Assembly: GCA_902793325.1 (NCBI GenBank)
Contig: CADBCY010000010.1
Span: 1 to 64,000, forward strand
Length of the DNA: 64,000 nt
Direction of reading: 5' to 3'
Origin: an uncultured Eubacteriales bacterium
GTDB lineage: Bacteria; Bacillota; Clostridia; Christensenellales; Aristaeellaceae
The position numbers and the translations under genes are program-made. The notes under the pieces are model-generated. The model saw only the letters and a program-made list of their open reading frames with translations. It was not told the DNA's origin and did not search any database. This document shows positions 45,179-53,034 of this stretch, one piece after another (the stretch's first letter is position 1; each line of letters opens with the position of its first letter).

Positions 45179-46285
45179 ATGAATCTATCAACGAATCAGC
45201 GCAAGATCTACCTGATGGCGGTGACGCTGCTGGTGGCGGCGGTGGCCCTGGCATCCACCTGGTCGCTGTGGACGAAGCCCGCGGCGCAGAGCGCGGCGCC
45301 CGTCGTTACCCCGGCCCCGGCCCCGGCGGCGGAGAGCGCCCCGCCCGTCGCGGACGCCGCGCCGGTTCCGGGGGCGGAGGAAGAGGCGGACGCGCCCGCC
45401 GCGAGCAAGGTTTCGACGATCGTCTACTACCAGGACGGCTACGGCCTGCTGGTGCCGGTGATGTGCCGCGTGCCCATGCAGGAGGGCATCGCCAAGGCCA
45501 CGCTGGGCATGATGGTGCAGAGCGTGGGCAACGACATGCAGGCGGCGCGGCTGGGGCTGCGCACGGTGCTGCCGGAGAACACCACCATCGACCTGGACAT
45601 CCACGACGGCCTGGCCCGCATCGACCTGAGCAAGGAAGTGCTGGACATGCCCGACGCCGCCGCCGAGAGCAACATGGTCAACGCCATCGTGCAGACGCTC
45701 ACGGAGTTCGAGAGCGTTGACCGGGTGGCGTTCCTCATCGGCGGGCAGAAGCTGGACAAGCTGACCCACGGCACCGGCGTGGCGGGGGAGTTCACGCGGG
45801 GCGACATCAACCTGGAGGCCGCCGAGCCCACGCTGGCCCGCTCGGACGCCCAGCCGGTGACGCTGTACTTCCCGGCGGATTCCGGCGCGGTGATCGTGCC
45901 GGTGACGCGCATGGTGCATTCCCGCGCGGACGTGAACACGGCGGTGATGGAGCTGGCGAAGGGCCCCGCCAACGGGGACATGCTGGAGAGCGTGGTGCCT
46001 GCGGGCTGCGGCCTCATCGACGTAAAGGTGCAGGACCGCGTGGCGAAGCTGAACTTCACCAACGAGTTTGTGGACCTGGTGCAGAACTCCGACGGCGGGC
46101 GGCTGGCGCTCAAGGCGCTGGTGCTCACCTGCACCCAGTTCGACGGCATCGACGCCGTGGAAATCTACGTGGACGGGCGCAAGTACGACGCGGGCGAGCT
46201 GGGCGTGCCGAGCTTCATGAACGTGGCGGATTCCATCGTCTACGACGCCATACAGACCCAGTCCGCAATGATCTTTGAAGAATAA
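45179..46285 (+). CDS. gerM: GerM-like protein with two GerMN domains
   Basis: A 368-residue protein with one N-terminal membrane helix (about 10-30), a Pro/Ala linker (about 38-75), then two GerMN domains: about 80-205 (TIVYYQDGYGLLVPV) and 220-345 (VTLYFPADSGAVIVPVTRMV). In Bacillus, GerM is needed in forespore envelope assembly. Here it is the first gene before rph-rdgB and ysnB-like genes, the same order as in Bacillus subtilis. AAGGAGGG lies before the ATG. Confidence 0.85.
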   Translation: MNLSTNQRKIYLMAVTLLVAAVALASTWSLWTKPAAQSAAPVVTPAPAPAAESAPPVADAAPVPGAEEEADAPAASKVSTIVYYQDGYGLLVPVMCRVPMQEGIAKATLGMMVQSVGNDMQAARLGLRTVLPENTTIDLDIHDGLARIDLSKEVLDMPDAAAESNMVNAIVQTLTEFESVDRVAFLIGGQKLDKLTHGTGVAGEFTRGDINLEAAEPTLARSDAQPVTLYFPADSGAVIVPVTRMVHSRADVNTAVMELAKGPANGDMLESVVPAGCGLIDVKVQDRVAKLNFTNEFVDLVQNSDGGRLALKALVLTCTQFDGIDAVEIYVDGRKYDAGELGVPSFMNVADSIVYDAIQTQSAMIFEE

Positions 46286-46327
46286 GGGCGGCTTTCTGCC
46301 CGCCGGATACGAATGGAGGAATACCTT

Positions 46328-47659
46328 ATGGATACCGTCGATCGCGCTCCGGACGAGCTGCGCATGGTGCGCATCCTGCCGGACTACACCGAAATGGCCG
46401 CGGGCTCGGCGCTCATCTGCTGCGGCCGCACCCGTGTGATCTGCACTGCCTCCGTCCAGGAGGGCGTGCCGGGCTTCCTGCGGGGCAAGGGCAAGGGCTG
46501 GCTCACGGCGGAGTACGCCATGCTGCCCGGCTCCACCCCCCAGCGCAAGGCCCGCGACAGCGTGAAGAAGGACGGCCGGGGCGTGGAGATCCAGCGGCTC
46601 ATCGGCCGCTCCCTGCGCGCCGCCTGCGACCTGACCCGGCTGGGCGAGCGCACGATCTACATCGACTGCGACGTCATCCAGGCGGACGGCGGCACGCGCA
46701 CGGCCTCCATCACCGGCGCGTTCGTCGCGCTGTGCATCGCCGTGGACAAGCTCATGCAGCAGGGCGCGCTGGTGGATTCGCCCATCATCCGGCAGGTGGC
46801 GGCGGTGTCCGCGGGCGTGGTGGACGATGTGTGTACCCTCGACCTGGAGTACGCCCAGGACAGCCGCGCGCAGGTGGACATGAACATCGTCATGACGCGG
46901 GACGCGCAGGGCAGGCTGGGCTTCGTGGAGGTGCAGGGGACCGGCGAGGGCCGCTGCTACACCCGCGACGAGCTGGACGCGCTGCTGGCGCTGGGCGAGA
47001 AGGGCTGCCTGGAGCTGATGCAGGCCCAGCGGGACGCCCTGGGCGAGCGGGCGGCGGTCATCTGCAAAAAGCCGGTGCTGGCCCTCGCCAGCAACAACTT
47101 CGGCAAGCTCCGCGAGCTGAAGGCGATGCTGGGCGAGCGGTTCGACGTGCGCTCCATGCGGGAGATGGGCGTCGAGCTGGACGTGGAGGAGACGGGCGAA
47201 ACCTTCGAGGAGAACGCCCTTTTGAAGGCCAACGCGCTGATGGCGACGGTCCACTGCGCCACGCTGGCGGACGATTCCGGCCTGTGCGTGGACCAGCTGG
47301 GCGGGCGGCCCGGCGTGCACTCGGCCCGGTACTGCGGCGTGCACGGCGACGACGAGGCGAACAACCGGCTGCTGCTGAAGGAGCTCTCCGACAAGCCCGC
47401 GCCGCACCGCGCGCACTACGGCGCAGCGGTGGCGCTGTGCCGCCCCGGCCGCGCGCCCATCGTGGTGTACGGGCGCTGCGAGGGCGAGATCCTCGGCGAA
47501 TACCGCGGCGAGGGCGGCTTCGGGTACGATCCGCTGTTCCTCAGCGACGATCTGGGCGTGACCTTCGCCGAGGCCGATCCCGAGGCGAAGAACGGCGTGT
47601 CCCACCGGGCGCGGGCCATCCGGATGGTGCTGGAGGCGCTGGAGGCCGAGCGTGATTAG
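46328..47659 (+). CDS. RNase PH fused to RdgB-type XTP/dITP pyrophosphatase
   Basis: A 443-residue fusion. The ATG at 46328 is chosen because GGAGG lies eight bases upstream; an ATG at 46313 overlaps that site. Residues 1-240 are RNase PH, the phosphorolytic 3' tRNA trimming enzyme (WLTAEYAMLPGSTPQRKARD, GVEIQRLIGRSLRA, IDCDVIQADGGTRTASITG). About 248-443 are RdgB/Ham1, which clears ITP and XTP (LALASNNFGKLRELKAML, CATLADDSGLCVDQLGGRPG, GFGYDPLFL). In Bacillus these are two adjacent genes. Confidence 0.93.
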   Translation: MDTVDRAPDELRMVRILPDYTEMAAGSALICCGRTRVICTASVQEGVPGFLRGKGKGWLTAEYAMLPGSTPQRKARDSVKKDGRGVEIQRLIGRSLRAACDLTRLGERTIYIDCDVIQADGGTRTASITGAFVALCIAVDKLMQQGALVDSPIIRQVAAVSAGVVDDVCTLDLEYAQDSRAQVDMNIVMTRDAQGRLGFVEVQGTGEGRCYTRDELDALLALGEKGCLELMQAQRDALGERAAVICKKPVLALASNNFGKLRELKAMLGERFDVRSMREMGVELDVEETGETFEENALLKANALMATVHCATLADDSGLCVDQLGGRPGVHSARYCGVHGDDEANNRLLLKELSDKPAPHRAHYGAAVALCRPGRAPIVVYGRCEGEILGEYRGEGGFGYDPLFLSDDLGVTFAEADPEAKNGVSHRARAIRMVLEALEAERD

Positions 47660-48140
47660 GCTGGGCGTGATCTCCGACAGCCACGACCGGACGGTCTGGC
47701 TGGAGAAGTACGCGGACAAGTGCCGCGGGGAGCGCTACGACGCCGTGTTCCACCTGGGCGATCACGATTCCGACGCGCGCTGGCTGGAGCGGCACGTGGA
47801 CTGCCCGGTGCTGTTCGTGGCGGGCAACTGCGACATGTTTTCCAAGACGCCGCGCGAGGTGCAGGCGAGCTGGGAGGGCCACCGGATCCTGGCGGTGCAC
47901 GGCCACATGCAGGACGTGAAGTACGGCCTGGAGCGCCTGTCCAACTGCGCGGAGGAGCGCGGCGCGGACATCGCGCTGTTCGGGCACACGCACGAGCCCT
48001 ACGTGGGCTGGCTGGGCCCGGTGATGCTGATGAACCCCGGCGCGCTGATGAACGGGCGGTACGGCGAACTGCTGATCGACGGCAGGCGCCTGGTGCCGCG
48101 GCTGGGGAATTTGAGGGGCGAGCGCATCCCGCGGCCCTGA
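47652..48140 (+). CDS. YsnB/YfcE-type metallophosphoesterase
   Basis: A 162-residue calcineurin-like phosphoesterase. The GTG start overlaps the preceding gene by 8 bases. Metal motifs: GVISDSHDR, FHLGDHDSD, VAGNCD, VHGH and FGHTHEP. Length is normal for the YfcE/MJ0936 group. The natural substrate is not settled in the family (phosphodiesters in vitro). Its place after rph-rdgB matches Bacillus ysnB. Confidence 0.9.
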   Translation: MIRLGVISDSHDRTVWLEKYADKCRGERYDAVFHLGDHDSDARWLERHVDCPVLFVAGNCDMFSKTPREVQASWEGHRILAVHGHMQDVKYGLERLSNCAEERGADIALFGHTHEPYVGWLGPVMLMNPGALMNGRYGELLIDGRRLVPRLGNLRGERIPRP

Positions 48141-48182
48141 TACACGTTATACGGATTTTACGACGATACGGGAGAGAGCATT

Positions 48183-48809
48183 ATGGAGAGAACGGCATTT
48201 GTGTTCCGGGCGCTGCCCGGCAGGCGGGACGCCGTGGACGCCGTCGTGGGCGGCATGGCGGAGGAGATCGGGCGCGTCGCGGCGGCGGGCGGGGTGGACA
48301 ACCTCTCCCTGTGGGGCGTGGCGGACATGCTCTACGGCTACGGCGAGTGCGCCGGGGGAACGGACGACATGCTTCCCCTGTGGAACCGGCTCGCGGAGGC
48401 GCTTTCGGGGACGGCGGAGCCGCTGTGCGCGCCGGGGACCATGCGCCTCATGTACCACGACATCGGCATCGTGCGGGCGGACAAGTCGCTCATCCGCCAC
48501 CGCGTGTTTTCCACGGTGCTGAAGCCTGGCTGCGAGGAGGAGTACAAGCGCCGCCACGATGGGCTGATCGCCGCGCGGGGCGACGCCGTTTCCGAGGGCC
48601 CGGACAGCAACTTCACCATCTGGTACGGCGCGGGATACATCTTCGGCTACTGCGAGAAGGTCAAGTCCTTCGACCGCCCCATGACCGAGGCGGAGCGGGC
48701 GGATACCATCGCCTGGGAGACCCGCCAGCTCGAAATCATGGACTGGCTCACCGACGACGTGGACTGGATCACCGGCCAGAAGCACGAGCCCATGCGCAGG
48801 GTGCTCTAG
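48183..48809 (+). CDS. Protein with two L-rhamnose-mutarotase-like domains
   Basis: A 208-residue cytoplasmic protein. The second half (about 105-208) resembles a single L-rhamnose mutarotase (RhaM), a dimeric alpha/beta barrel of about 104 residues: VFSTVLKPGCEEEYKRRHD and NFTIWYGAGYIFGYCE. The first half has the same pattern in weaker form: AFVFRALPGRRDAV and NLSLWGVADMLYGYGEC. So it appears to be a fused dimer. GGGAGAG precedes the ATG, 42 bases after the phosphoesterase. No rhamnose genes are near; substrate unknown. Confidence 0.65.
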   Translation: MERTAFVFRALPGRRDAVDAVVGGMAEEIGRVAAAGGVDNLSLWGVADMLYGYGECAGGTDDMLPLWNRLAEALSGTAEPLCAPGTMRLMYHDIGIVRADKSLIRHRVFSTVLKPGCEEEYKRRHDGLIAARGDAVSEGPDSNFTIWYGAGYIFGYCEKVKSFDRPMTEAERADTIAWETRQLEIMDWLTDDVDWITGQKHEPMRRVL

Positions 48810-48817
48810 CGCGCCAA

Positions 48818-48841
48818 CCCCGCATCCTGACGGATGCGGGG
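48818..48841 (+). terminator. Terminator of the gerM operon
   Basis: Perfect 10-bp stem (48818-48827 with 48832-48841), 4-base loop, followed by TCGTTGT. Confidence 0.65.
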
Positions 48842-48875
48842 TCGTTGTATGCAACACGGTTTTAATGAAAATGGG

Positions 48876-48905
48876 CTGACAGCGCGGGGGGAACTGTGCT
48901 ATAAT
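48876..48905 (+). promoter_or_regulatory. Promoter of ddl-murF
   Basis: CTGACA (48876-48881), 18 bases, TATAAT (48900-48905) with TGC before the -10. Confidence 0.75.
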
Positions 48906-48950
48906 AACGTGAATGAATATGCAATAGCATGGGAAAGGCGGTTTCTGCCG

Positions 48951-49994
48951 ATGAAGATTGTGGTTTTGTGCGGCGGGCTGAGCATGGAGCGCGACGTCTC
49001 CGTCACCAGCAGCACCAAGATTTGCCGCGCCCTGCGCGCGATGGGCCACCAGGCCGTGCTGGTGGACATGTTCTTCGGCCTGGAGGACATCGACACCCCC
49101 GTGGAGCAGCTTTTCGACGCGCTGCCGCCCATCGCCGACGCCCACGTGAGCGAGGGCATCCCCGACCTGGACGCCGTGCGCGCTTCCCGAAAGTGGAAGA
49201 GCCGCAGCAAGGTCGGCAAGGGCGTGTTCGAGCTGTGCGCGCTGGCGGACGTGGTGTTCCTGGGCCTGCATGGCGCGTGCGGCGAGGACGGGCGCATCCA
49301 GGCGACGCTGGACCTGCTGGGGGTGCCCTACACCGGCAGCGGCTACCTGGGCAGCGCCATCGCCATGGACAAGAACCTGACCAAGCAGCTGGCCCGCGCC
49401 GCGGGCGTGCGCACGCCGCAGTGGTTCATGTACTTCTACGACGAGGCGCTGGAGCGCTTCATAGCCCGCGTGCAGCTCCCCTGCGTGGTGAAGCCCGTGG
49501 ACAGCGGCAGCAGCATCGGCGTGGCCATCGCCTACAGCGAGGCGGAGCTGCGCGACGCGCTGGAGGCCAACCGCCACCTGGGCAGGGTCATCGTGGAGCA
49601 GTACATCAAGGGCCGCGAGATCGACGTCGGCGTGCTGAACGACCGCAGCCTGCCCTCCATCGAGATCATCCCCAAGACCGGCTTCTACGACTACAAGAAC
49701 AAGTACCAGGCCGGGGCGACCACCGAGATCTGCCCCTCGCCCATCGACCCCGCCATTGAGGACGGGCTGGGGGCCATGGCGCTGCAGGTGCACCGGCTGC
49801 TGGGGCTGGGCTCCTATTCGCGGTCGGATTACATCGTGGACGAAAAGGGCGACATCTACTTCATCGAGATCAATACCCTGCCCGGCATGACGCCCACCAG
49901 CCTCATGCCCCAGGAGGCCGCGGCGGTCGGCATCGACTTCAACGAGCTGTGCCGGCAGATCATCGCCGCCGCCGTGAAGGGGGACGAGGCATGA
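48951..49994 (+). CDS. ddl: D-alanine-D-alanine ligase
   Basis: A 347-residue ATP-grasp ligase. The start MKIVVLCGGLSMERDVS is the family N-terminus; upstream in-frame codons lie in the leader. Motifs: GLHGACGEDGRIQATLD, VVKPVDSGSSIGVAIA, YIKGREIDVGVL and the C-terminal FIEINTLPGMTPTSLMP. It joins two D-Ala for the wall precursor. murF overlaps it by four bases (ATGA), as is common in wall operons. The loop sequence suggests a D-Ala (not D-Lac) enzyme but this was not tested. Confidence 0.95.
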   Translation: MKIVVLCGGLSMERDVSVTSSTKICRALRAMGHQAVLVDMFFGLEDIDTPVEQLFDALPPIADAHVSEGIPDLDAVRASRKWKSRSKVGKGVFELCALADVVFLGLHGACGEDGRIQATLDLLGVPYTGSGYLGSAIAMDKNLTKQLARAAGVRTPQWFMYFYDEALERFIARVQLPCVVKPVDSGSSIGVAIAYSEAELRDALEANRHLGRVIVEQYIKGREIDVGVLNDRSLPSIEIIPKTGFYDYKNKYQAGATTEICPSPIDPAIEDGLGAMALQVHRLLGLGSYSRSDYIVDEKGDIYFIEINTLPGMTPTSLMPQEAAAVGIDFNELCRQIIAAAVKGDEA

Positions 49995-51349
49995 AGCCCT
50001 TCCTGCTGAAGGACGTCGTGGCGGCCACCGGCGGCGCGTTCCGCGGCGATGCGTCGGCGCTGGAGCGGGAGATCACCTTCGTGACCAGCGACAGCCGCAC
50101 CGCCGCGCCGGGCGCGCTGTTCGTCGCCTTCAAGGGCGCGCGGGCGGACGGGCACGACTTCATGGCCGGGTGCCTGGAGAAGGGCGCGGCGGCCTGCCTG
50201 ACCGAGCGCGAGCCCCGCGAGGGCGAGACGCCGTGCGTCGTCGTGGAATCCACGCTGGCGGCCATGGGCGCGCTGGCGGCCTGGCACCGCAGCCGCTTCC
50301 ACATCCCCGTGGTCGGCATCACCGGCAGCGTCGGCAAGACCACCACCAAGGAAATGATCGCCGCGGTGCTGGAGCAGAAGTACGTCACCCACCGCACCGA
50401 GAAGAACTTCAACAACGAGCTGGGCGTGCCGCAGACGCTGCTGCGCCTGGGCGACGAGCACCAGGTGTCGGTGGTGGAAATGGGCATCAGCGGCTTCGGC
50501 GAAATGCGGCGGCTCACCGCCATGGTGCGGCCCACCGTCGCCGTGTTCAGCGTCATCGGCTACTCCCACCTGGAGTTCCTCGGGGACCGCGACGGCGTGC
50601 TGCGCGCCAAGTCCGAGATCTTCGAGGGTATGGGCAGGGACGGCATCGCCGTGCTGAACGGCGACGACGACAAGCTGGCGAACTGCAGGCCCGACATGCG
50701 CCGGATCACCTACGGCCTGGGCGCGGACAACGACGTGCGGGCCGAGAACGTGCGCAACCTGGGCACCGACGGCATCGAGCTGACCATCCGCCACGCGGGC
50801 GGCGCCTTCGAGGCCCGCATCCCGGCCTTCGGCAGCCACATGGTGTACGCGGCGCTGGCGGGCGCGGCGGTGGGCCTGGCGCTGGGCCTGAGCGAGGCGC
50901 AGATCGCCGCAGGCATCGCGGGCTACCGCACCGTGGGCGACCGCGCGCGGGTCATCGAGGCGGGGGAGATCACCGTCATCAGCGACTGCTACAACGCCAA
51001 CCCCAACTCCGCGCGCGCGGCGCTGGATTCGCTGGCGTCGCTGCAGGGCCGCCGCGTGTGCATCCTGGGCGACATGCTGGAGCTGGGCGCGGAGACGGCG
51101 AAGCTGCACGCGGACATCGGCGCGTATGCCGCGAAGCTGGGCGTCGAGGAGATCATCGGCTGCGGCGCGCTGGCGCGGCACATCGTCGAGGGCGCGCGGG
51201 CCGCGGACGGCGAGGCGACGTACTTCCCGGACAAGGAGCGCCTCATCGCGGCGCTTCCCGGGCGGATCCGCCCCGGCGACCGGGTGCTGGTGAAGGCCTC
51301 CCACAGCATGGCTTTCGAGGACATCGTGAAGGCGCTGACGGAAAAATAG
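49991..51349 (+). CDS. murF: UDP-MurNAc-tripeptide D-Ala-D-Ala ligase
   Basis: A 452-residue Mur ligase. The ATG overlaps the ddl stop. N-domain with TSDSRTAAPGALFVAFKG, the ATP loop GITGSVGKTTTKEM, the TEKNFNNELGVP segment specific to MurF, and C-domain with DCYNANPNSARAALD. It adds D-Ala-D-Ala to the UDP-MurNAc-tripeptide in the cytoplasm. Length is normal. Confidence 0.96.
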   Translation: MKPFLLKDVVAATGGAFRGDASALEREITFVTSDSRTAAPGALFVAFKGARADGHDFMAGCLEKGAAACLTEREPREGETPCVVVESTLAAMGALAAWHRSRFHIPVVGITGSVGKTTTKEMIAAVLEQKYVTHRTEKNFNNELGVPQTLLRLGDEHQVSVVEMGISGFGEMRRLTAMVRPTVAVFSVIGYSHLEFLGDRDGVLRAKSEIFEGMGRDGIAVLNGDDDKLANCRPDMRRITYGLGADNDVRAENVRNLGTDGIELTIRHAGGAFEARIPAFGSHMVYAALAGAAVGLALGLSEAQIAAGIAGYRTVGDRARVIEAGEITVISDCYNANPNSARAALDSLASLQGRRVCILGDMLELGAETAKLHADIGAYAAKLGVEEIIGCGALARHIVEGARAADGEATYFPDKERLIAALPGRIRPGDRVLVKASHSMAFEDIVKALTEK

Positions 51350-51369
51350 ACGGAACGGGAGGGACAGGC

Positions 51370-51792
51370 ATGCTGAATACGGCGCTGCGCTTCATGAGCG
51401 AGTGTGACCGCGTGGGCCTGAAGTACCGGGAGAGCCGGGACCTGGACGACGGTTCCAGCCTGGTGGCCTGCGGCGTGAGCGGCAAGAACAACGCCCGCTA
51501 CGACGTGCTGTTCATCTTCGACAAGGACCAGCACACCGTGTCGGAGCGGGTCGTGGGCCTGGTGAGCTACGACGCGGAGAAGGAACAGGCCATGCGGGAC
51601 GTGGTCAACGAGCTGAACGGCATCTACCGCTGGTTCAAGTTTTACACCAAGGACGGGGGCAAGGTGAACGTCCAGGCGGACGCCATCATCAGCGAGGAGA
51701 CCAGCGACCGCATCTGCGTGGAGCTTCTGCTGCGCACGATGAAGGTGATCGACGACGCCTACCCGAAGTTCATGCACGTGCTGTGGGGCTGA
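51370..51792 (+). CDS. YbjN-like small protein
   Basis: A 140-residue soluble protein 20 bases after murF, with GGAGGGACAGG before the ATG. Alpha/beta pattern with YDVLFIFDKDQHTVSERV and VNELNGIYRWFKFY resembles the YbjN family (chaperone-like fold, no catalytic residues). It carries no Cys cluster. Function unknown; it is probably cotranscribed with ddl-murF. Confidence 0.6.
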   Translation: MLNTALRFMSECDRVGLKYRESRDLDDGSSLVACGVSGKNNARYDVLFIFDKDQHTVSERVVGLVSYDAEKEQAMRDVVNELNGIYRWFKFYTKDGGKVNVQADAIISEETSDRICVELLLRTMKVIDDAYPKFMHVLWG

Positions 51793-51813
51793 CGGCCCCA
51801 CGAAATACAATTT

Positions 51814-51843
51814 GCGCCCTTCGCCGCATATGGCGAAGGGCGC
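51814..51843. terminator. Hairpin between convergent operons
   Basis: Perfect 12-bp stem (51814-51825 with 51832-51843), 6-base loop, between the murF operon and the Fe-S/phosphatase operon. Confidence 0.7.
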
Positions 51844-51858
51844 CGGTTTGTTTTCCCG

Positions 51859-53034
51859 TCAGAAGAAGCGGACCTGCACCTGCTTGCCCATCTCCTCCAG
51901 GCGCTTGGAGAGGCTGTCGATGAGCTGGAACTTCGCGCCGAAGGCCAGCGAGAGCTTGGGGTTCTGGTGGGCGGGGTTCATGGCGCAGCCCACGAAGAAA
52001 TTCACCTCGGTGGCGCGCTCGAACAGTTGGCGGCTGATCTGCGCCGCGCCGTCCTTCCGGCCCTCCCAGGTGGAATGCAGCTGCGTGCCGTCCAGGTACT
52101 CCCCGGCGTACTCCAGCACGCGCGAGATGGTCAGCGCGCCTTCCGCGGCGATGTCCACGCCCTCCAGACAGTACAGCGGCGGGAGGTCGGAATCGCAGTA
52201 GTCCAGGCTGGCGGACAGCGGCTTGCCCAGGTGCCGCGCGGCGATGCGGTTGGTGGTGCCGCCGCAGACGATGTGCGTGCCCGGCTGCGCGAAGAACAGC
52301 TCGCACATGGCCTCGTCCAGCGTGGCGGAGGAGGGCGGGCCGATCATCACGTTCACGGTGTGCGGGCGGCGCAAGCGCATGACGGCGACGGTGGTGTCGT
52401 CGCCGGGGCTGCCGCTGTACAGGTTCAGGCATTCCTCCGCCAGCGTGCAGGCGAGGCGCTTGGCGGTGGCGTCCGGGTCGTAGTGCTCCTCGAGGAAGCG
52501 CAGCGCGTTCTCATGGCCCCAGCCGAACGGGTACGCCCCGCCCAGCCCCGCGTGGATGACGCCGTCGCTCATCACCGCGAACACGTCATTCTCCCGGCAC
52601 TCGAAGCGGCTCTCGTAGATCCGCTTGTCCTCGATGATGCGGGTATTGTACTCGAAGTTGTAGTTGCGCCCGTTGCGCAGCACGATCGTGTGGGGGTTGT
52701 CGAAGCGCGTGAGCTCCACGTACTTCCGGTCGCGGATCCTGATGATGGTGAACGTGGAGTAGGCGATCTTGCGCGTGGTGCTCTCCGGCAGCGAGCGCAC
52801 CACGGTGTTCACGCAGTCCTCCACCGACATGCCGCCGGCGCTCATGGTGGCGAGGATCTGCGCGGTGAGGGTGGCGAGGATGTTGGCCTTCACGCCGCTG
52901 CCCAGCCCGTCGGCCAGCACGCAGATGCGGTCGCTGTCCGTGCCGCTGAACACCACGCGGTCGCCGCACAGCTGCTCGCCGTGCTTGATGAGGCTGATCC
53001 AGCCCGTATCGATGGTCAAGGCGTTGTTCATCAT
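51859..53034 (-). CDS. SpoIIE-family serine phosphatase (PP2C type)
   Basis: A 391-residue soluble protein. The PP2C domain (about 1-220) shows metal-binding Asp in CVLADGLGSGVKANILA, DVFAVMSDGVIHAG and SGSPGDDTTVAVM. The last 170 residues (from VNVMIGPPSSATLDEAM) are a separate domain that I do not recognise. No membrane part, unlike SpoIIE itself. The ATG overlaps the stop of the Fe-S/hydrogenase-like gene by four bases, so both are made together. It probably dephosphorylates an anti-sigma-factor antagonist or a similar target in answer to a redox signal. Confidence 0.85.
   Translation of the reverse strand: MMNNALTIDTGWISLIKHGEQLCGDRVVFSGTDSDRICVLADGLGSGVKANILATLTAQILATMSAGGMSVEDCVNTVVRSLPESTTRKIAYSTFTIIRIRDRKYVELTRFDNPHTIVLRNGRNYNFEYNTRIIEDKRIYESRFECRENDVFAVMSDGVIHAGLGGAYPFGWGHENALRFLEEHYDPDATAKRLACTLAEECLNLYSGSPGDDTTVAVMRLRRPHTVNVMIGPPSSATLDEAMCELFFAQPGTHIVCGGTTNRIAARHLGKPLSASLDYCDSDLPPLYCLEGVDIAAEGALTISRVLEYAGEYLDGTQLHSTWEGRKDGAAQISRQLFERATEVNFFVGCAMNPAHQNPKLSLAFGAKFQLIDSLSKRLEEMGKQVQVRFF

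Noticed and set aside
45188..47719. Open frame of about 840 codons on the minus strand
   Set aside because: Antisense to gerM and the RNase PH-RdgB fusion; low-complexity His/Val/Arg content.
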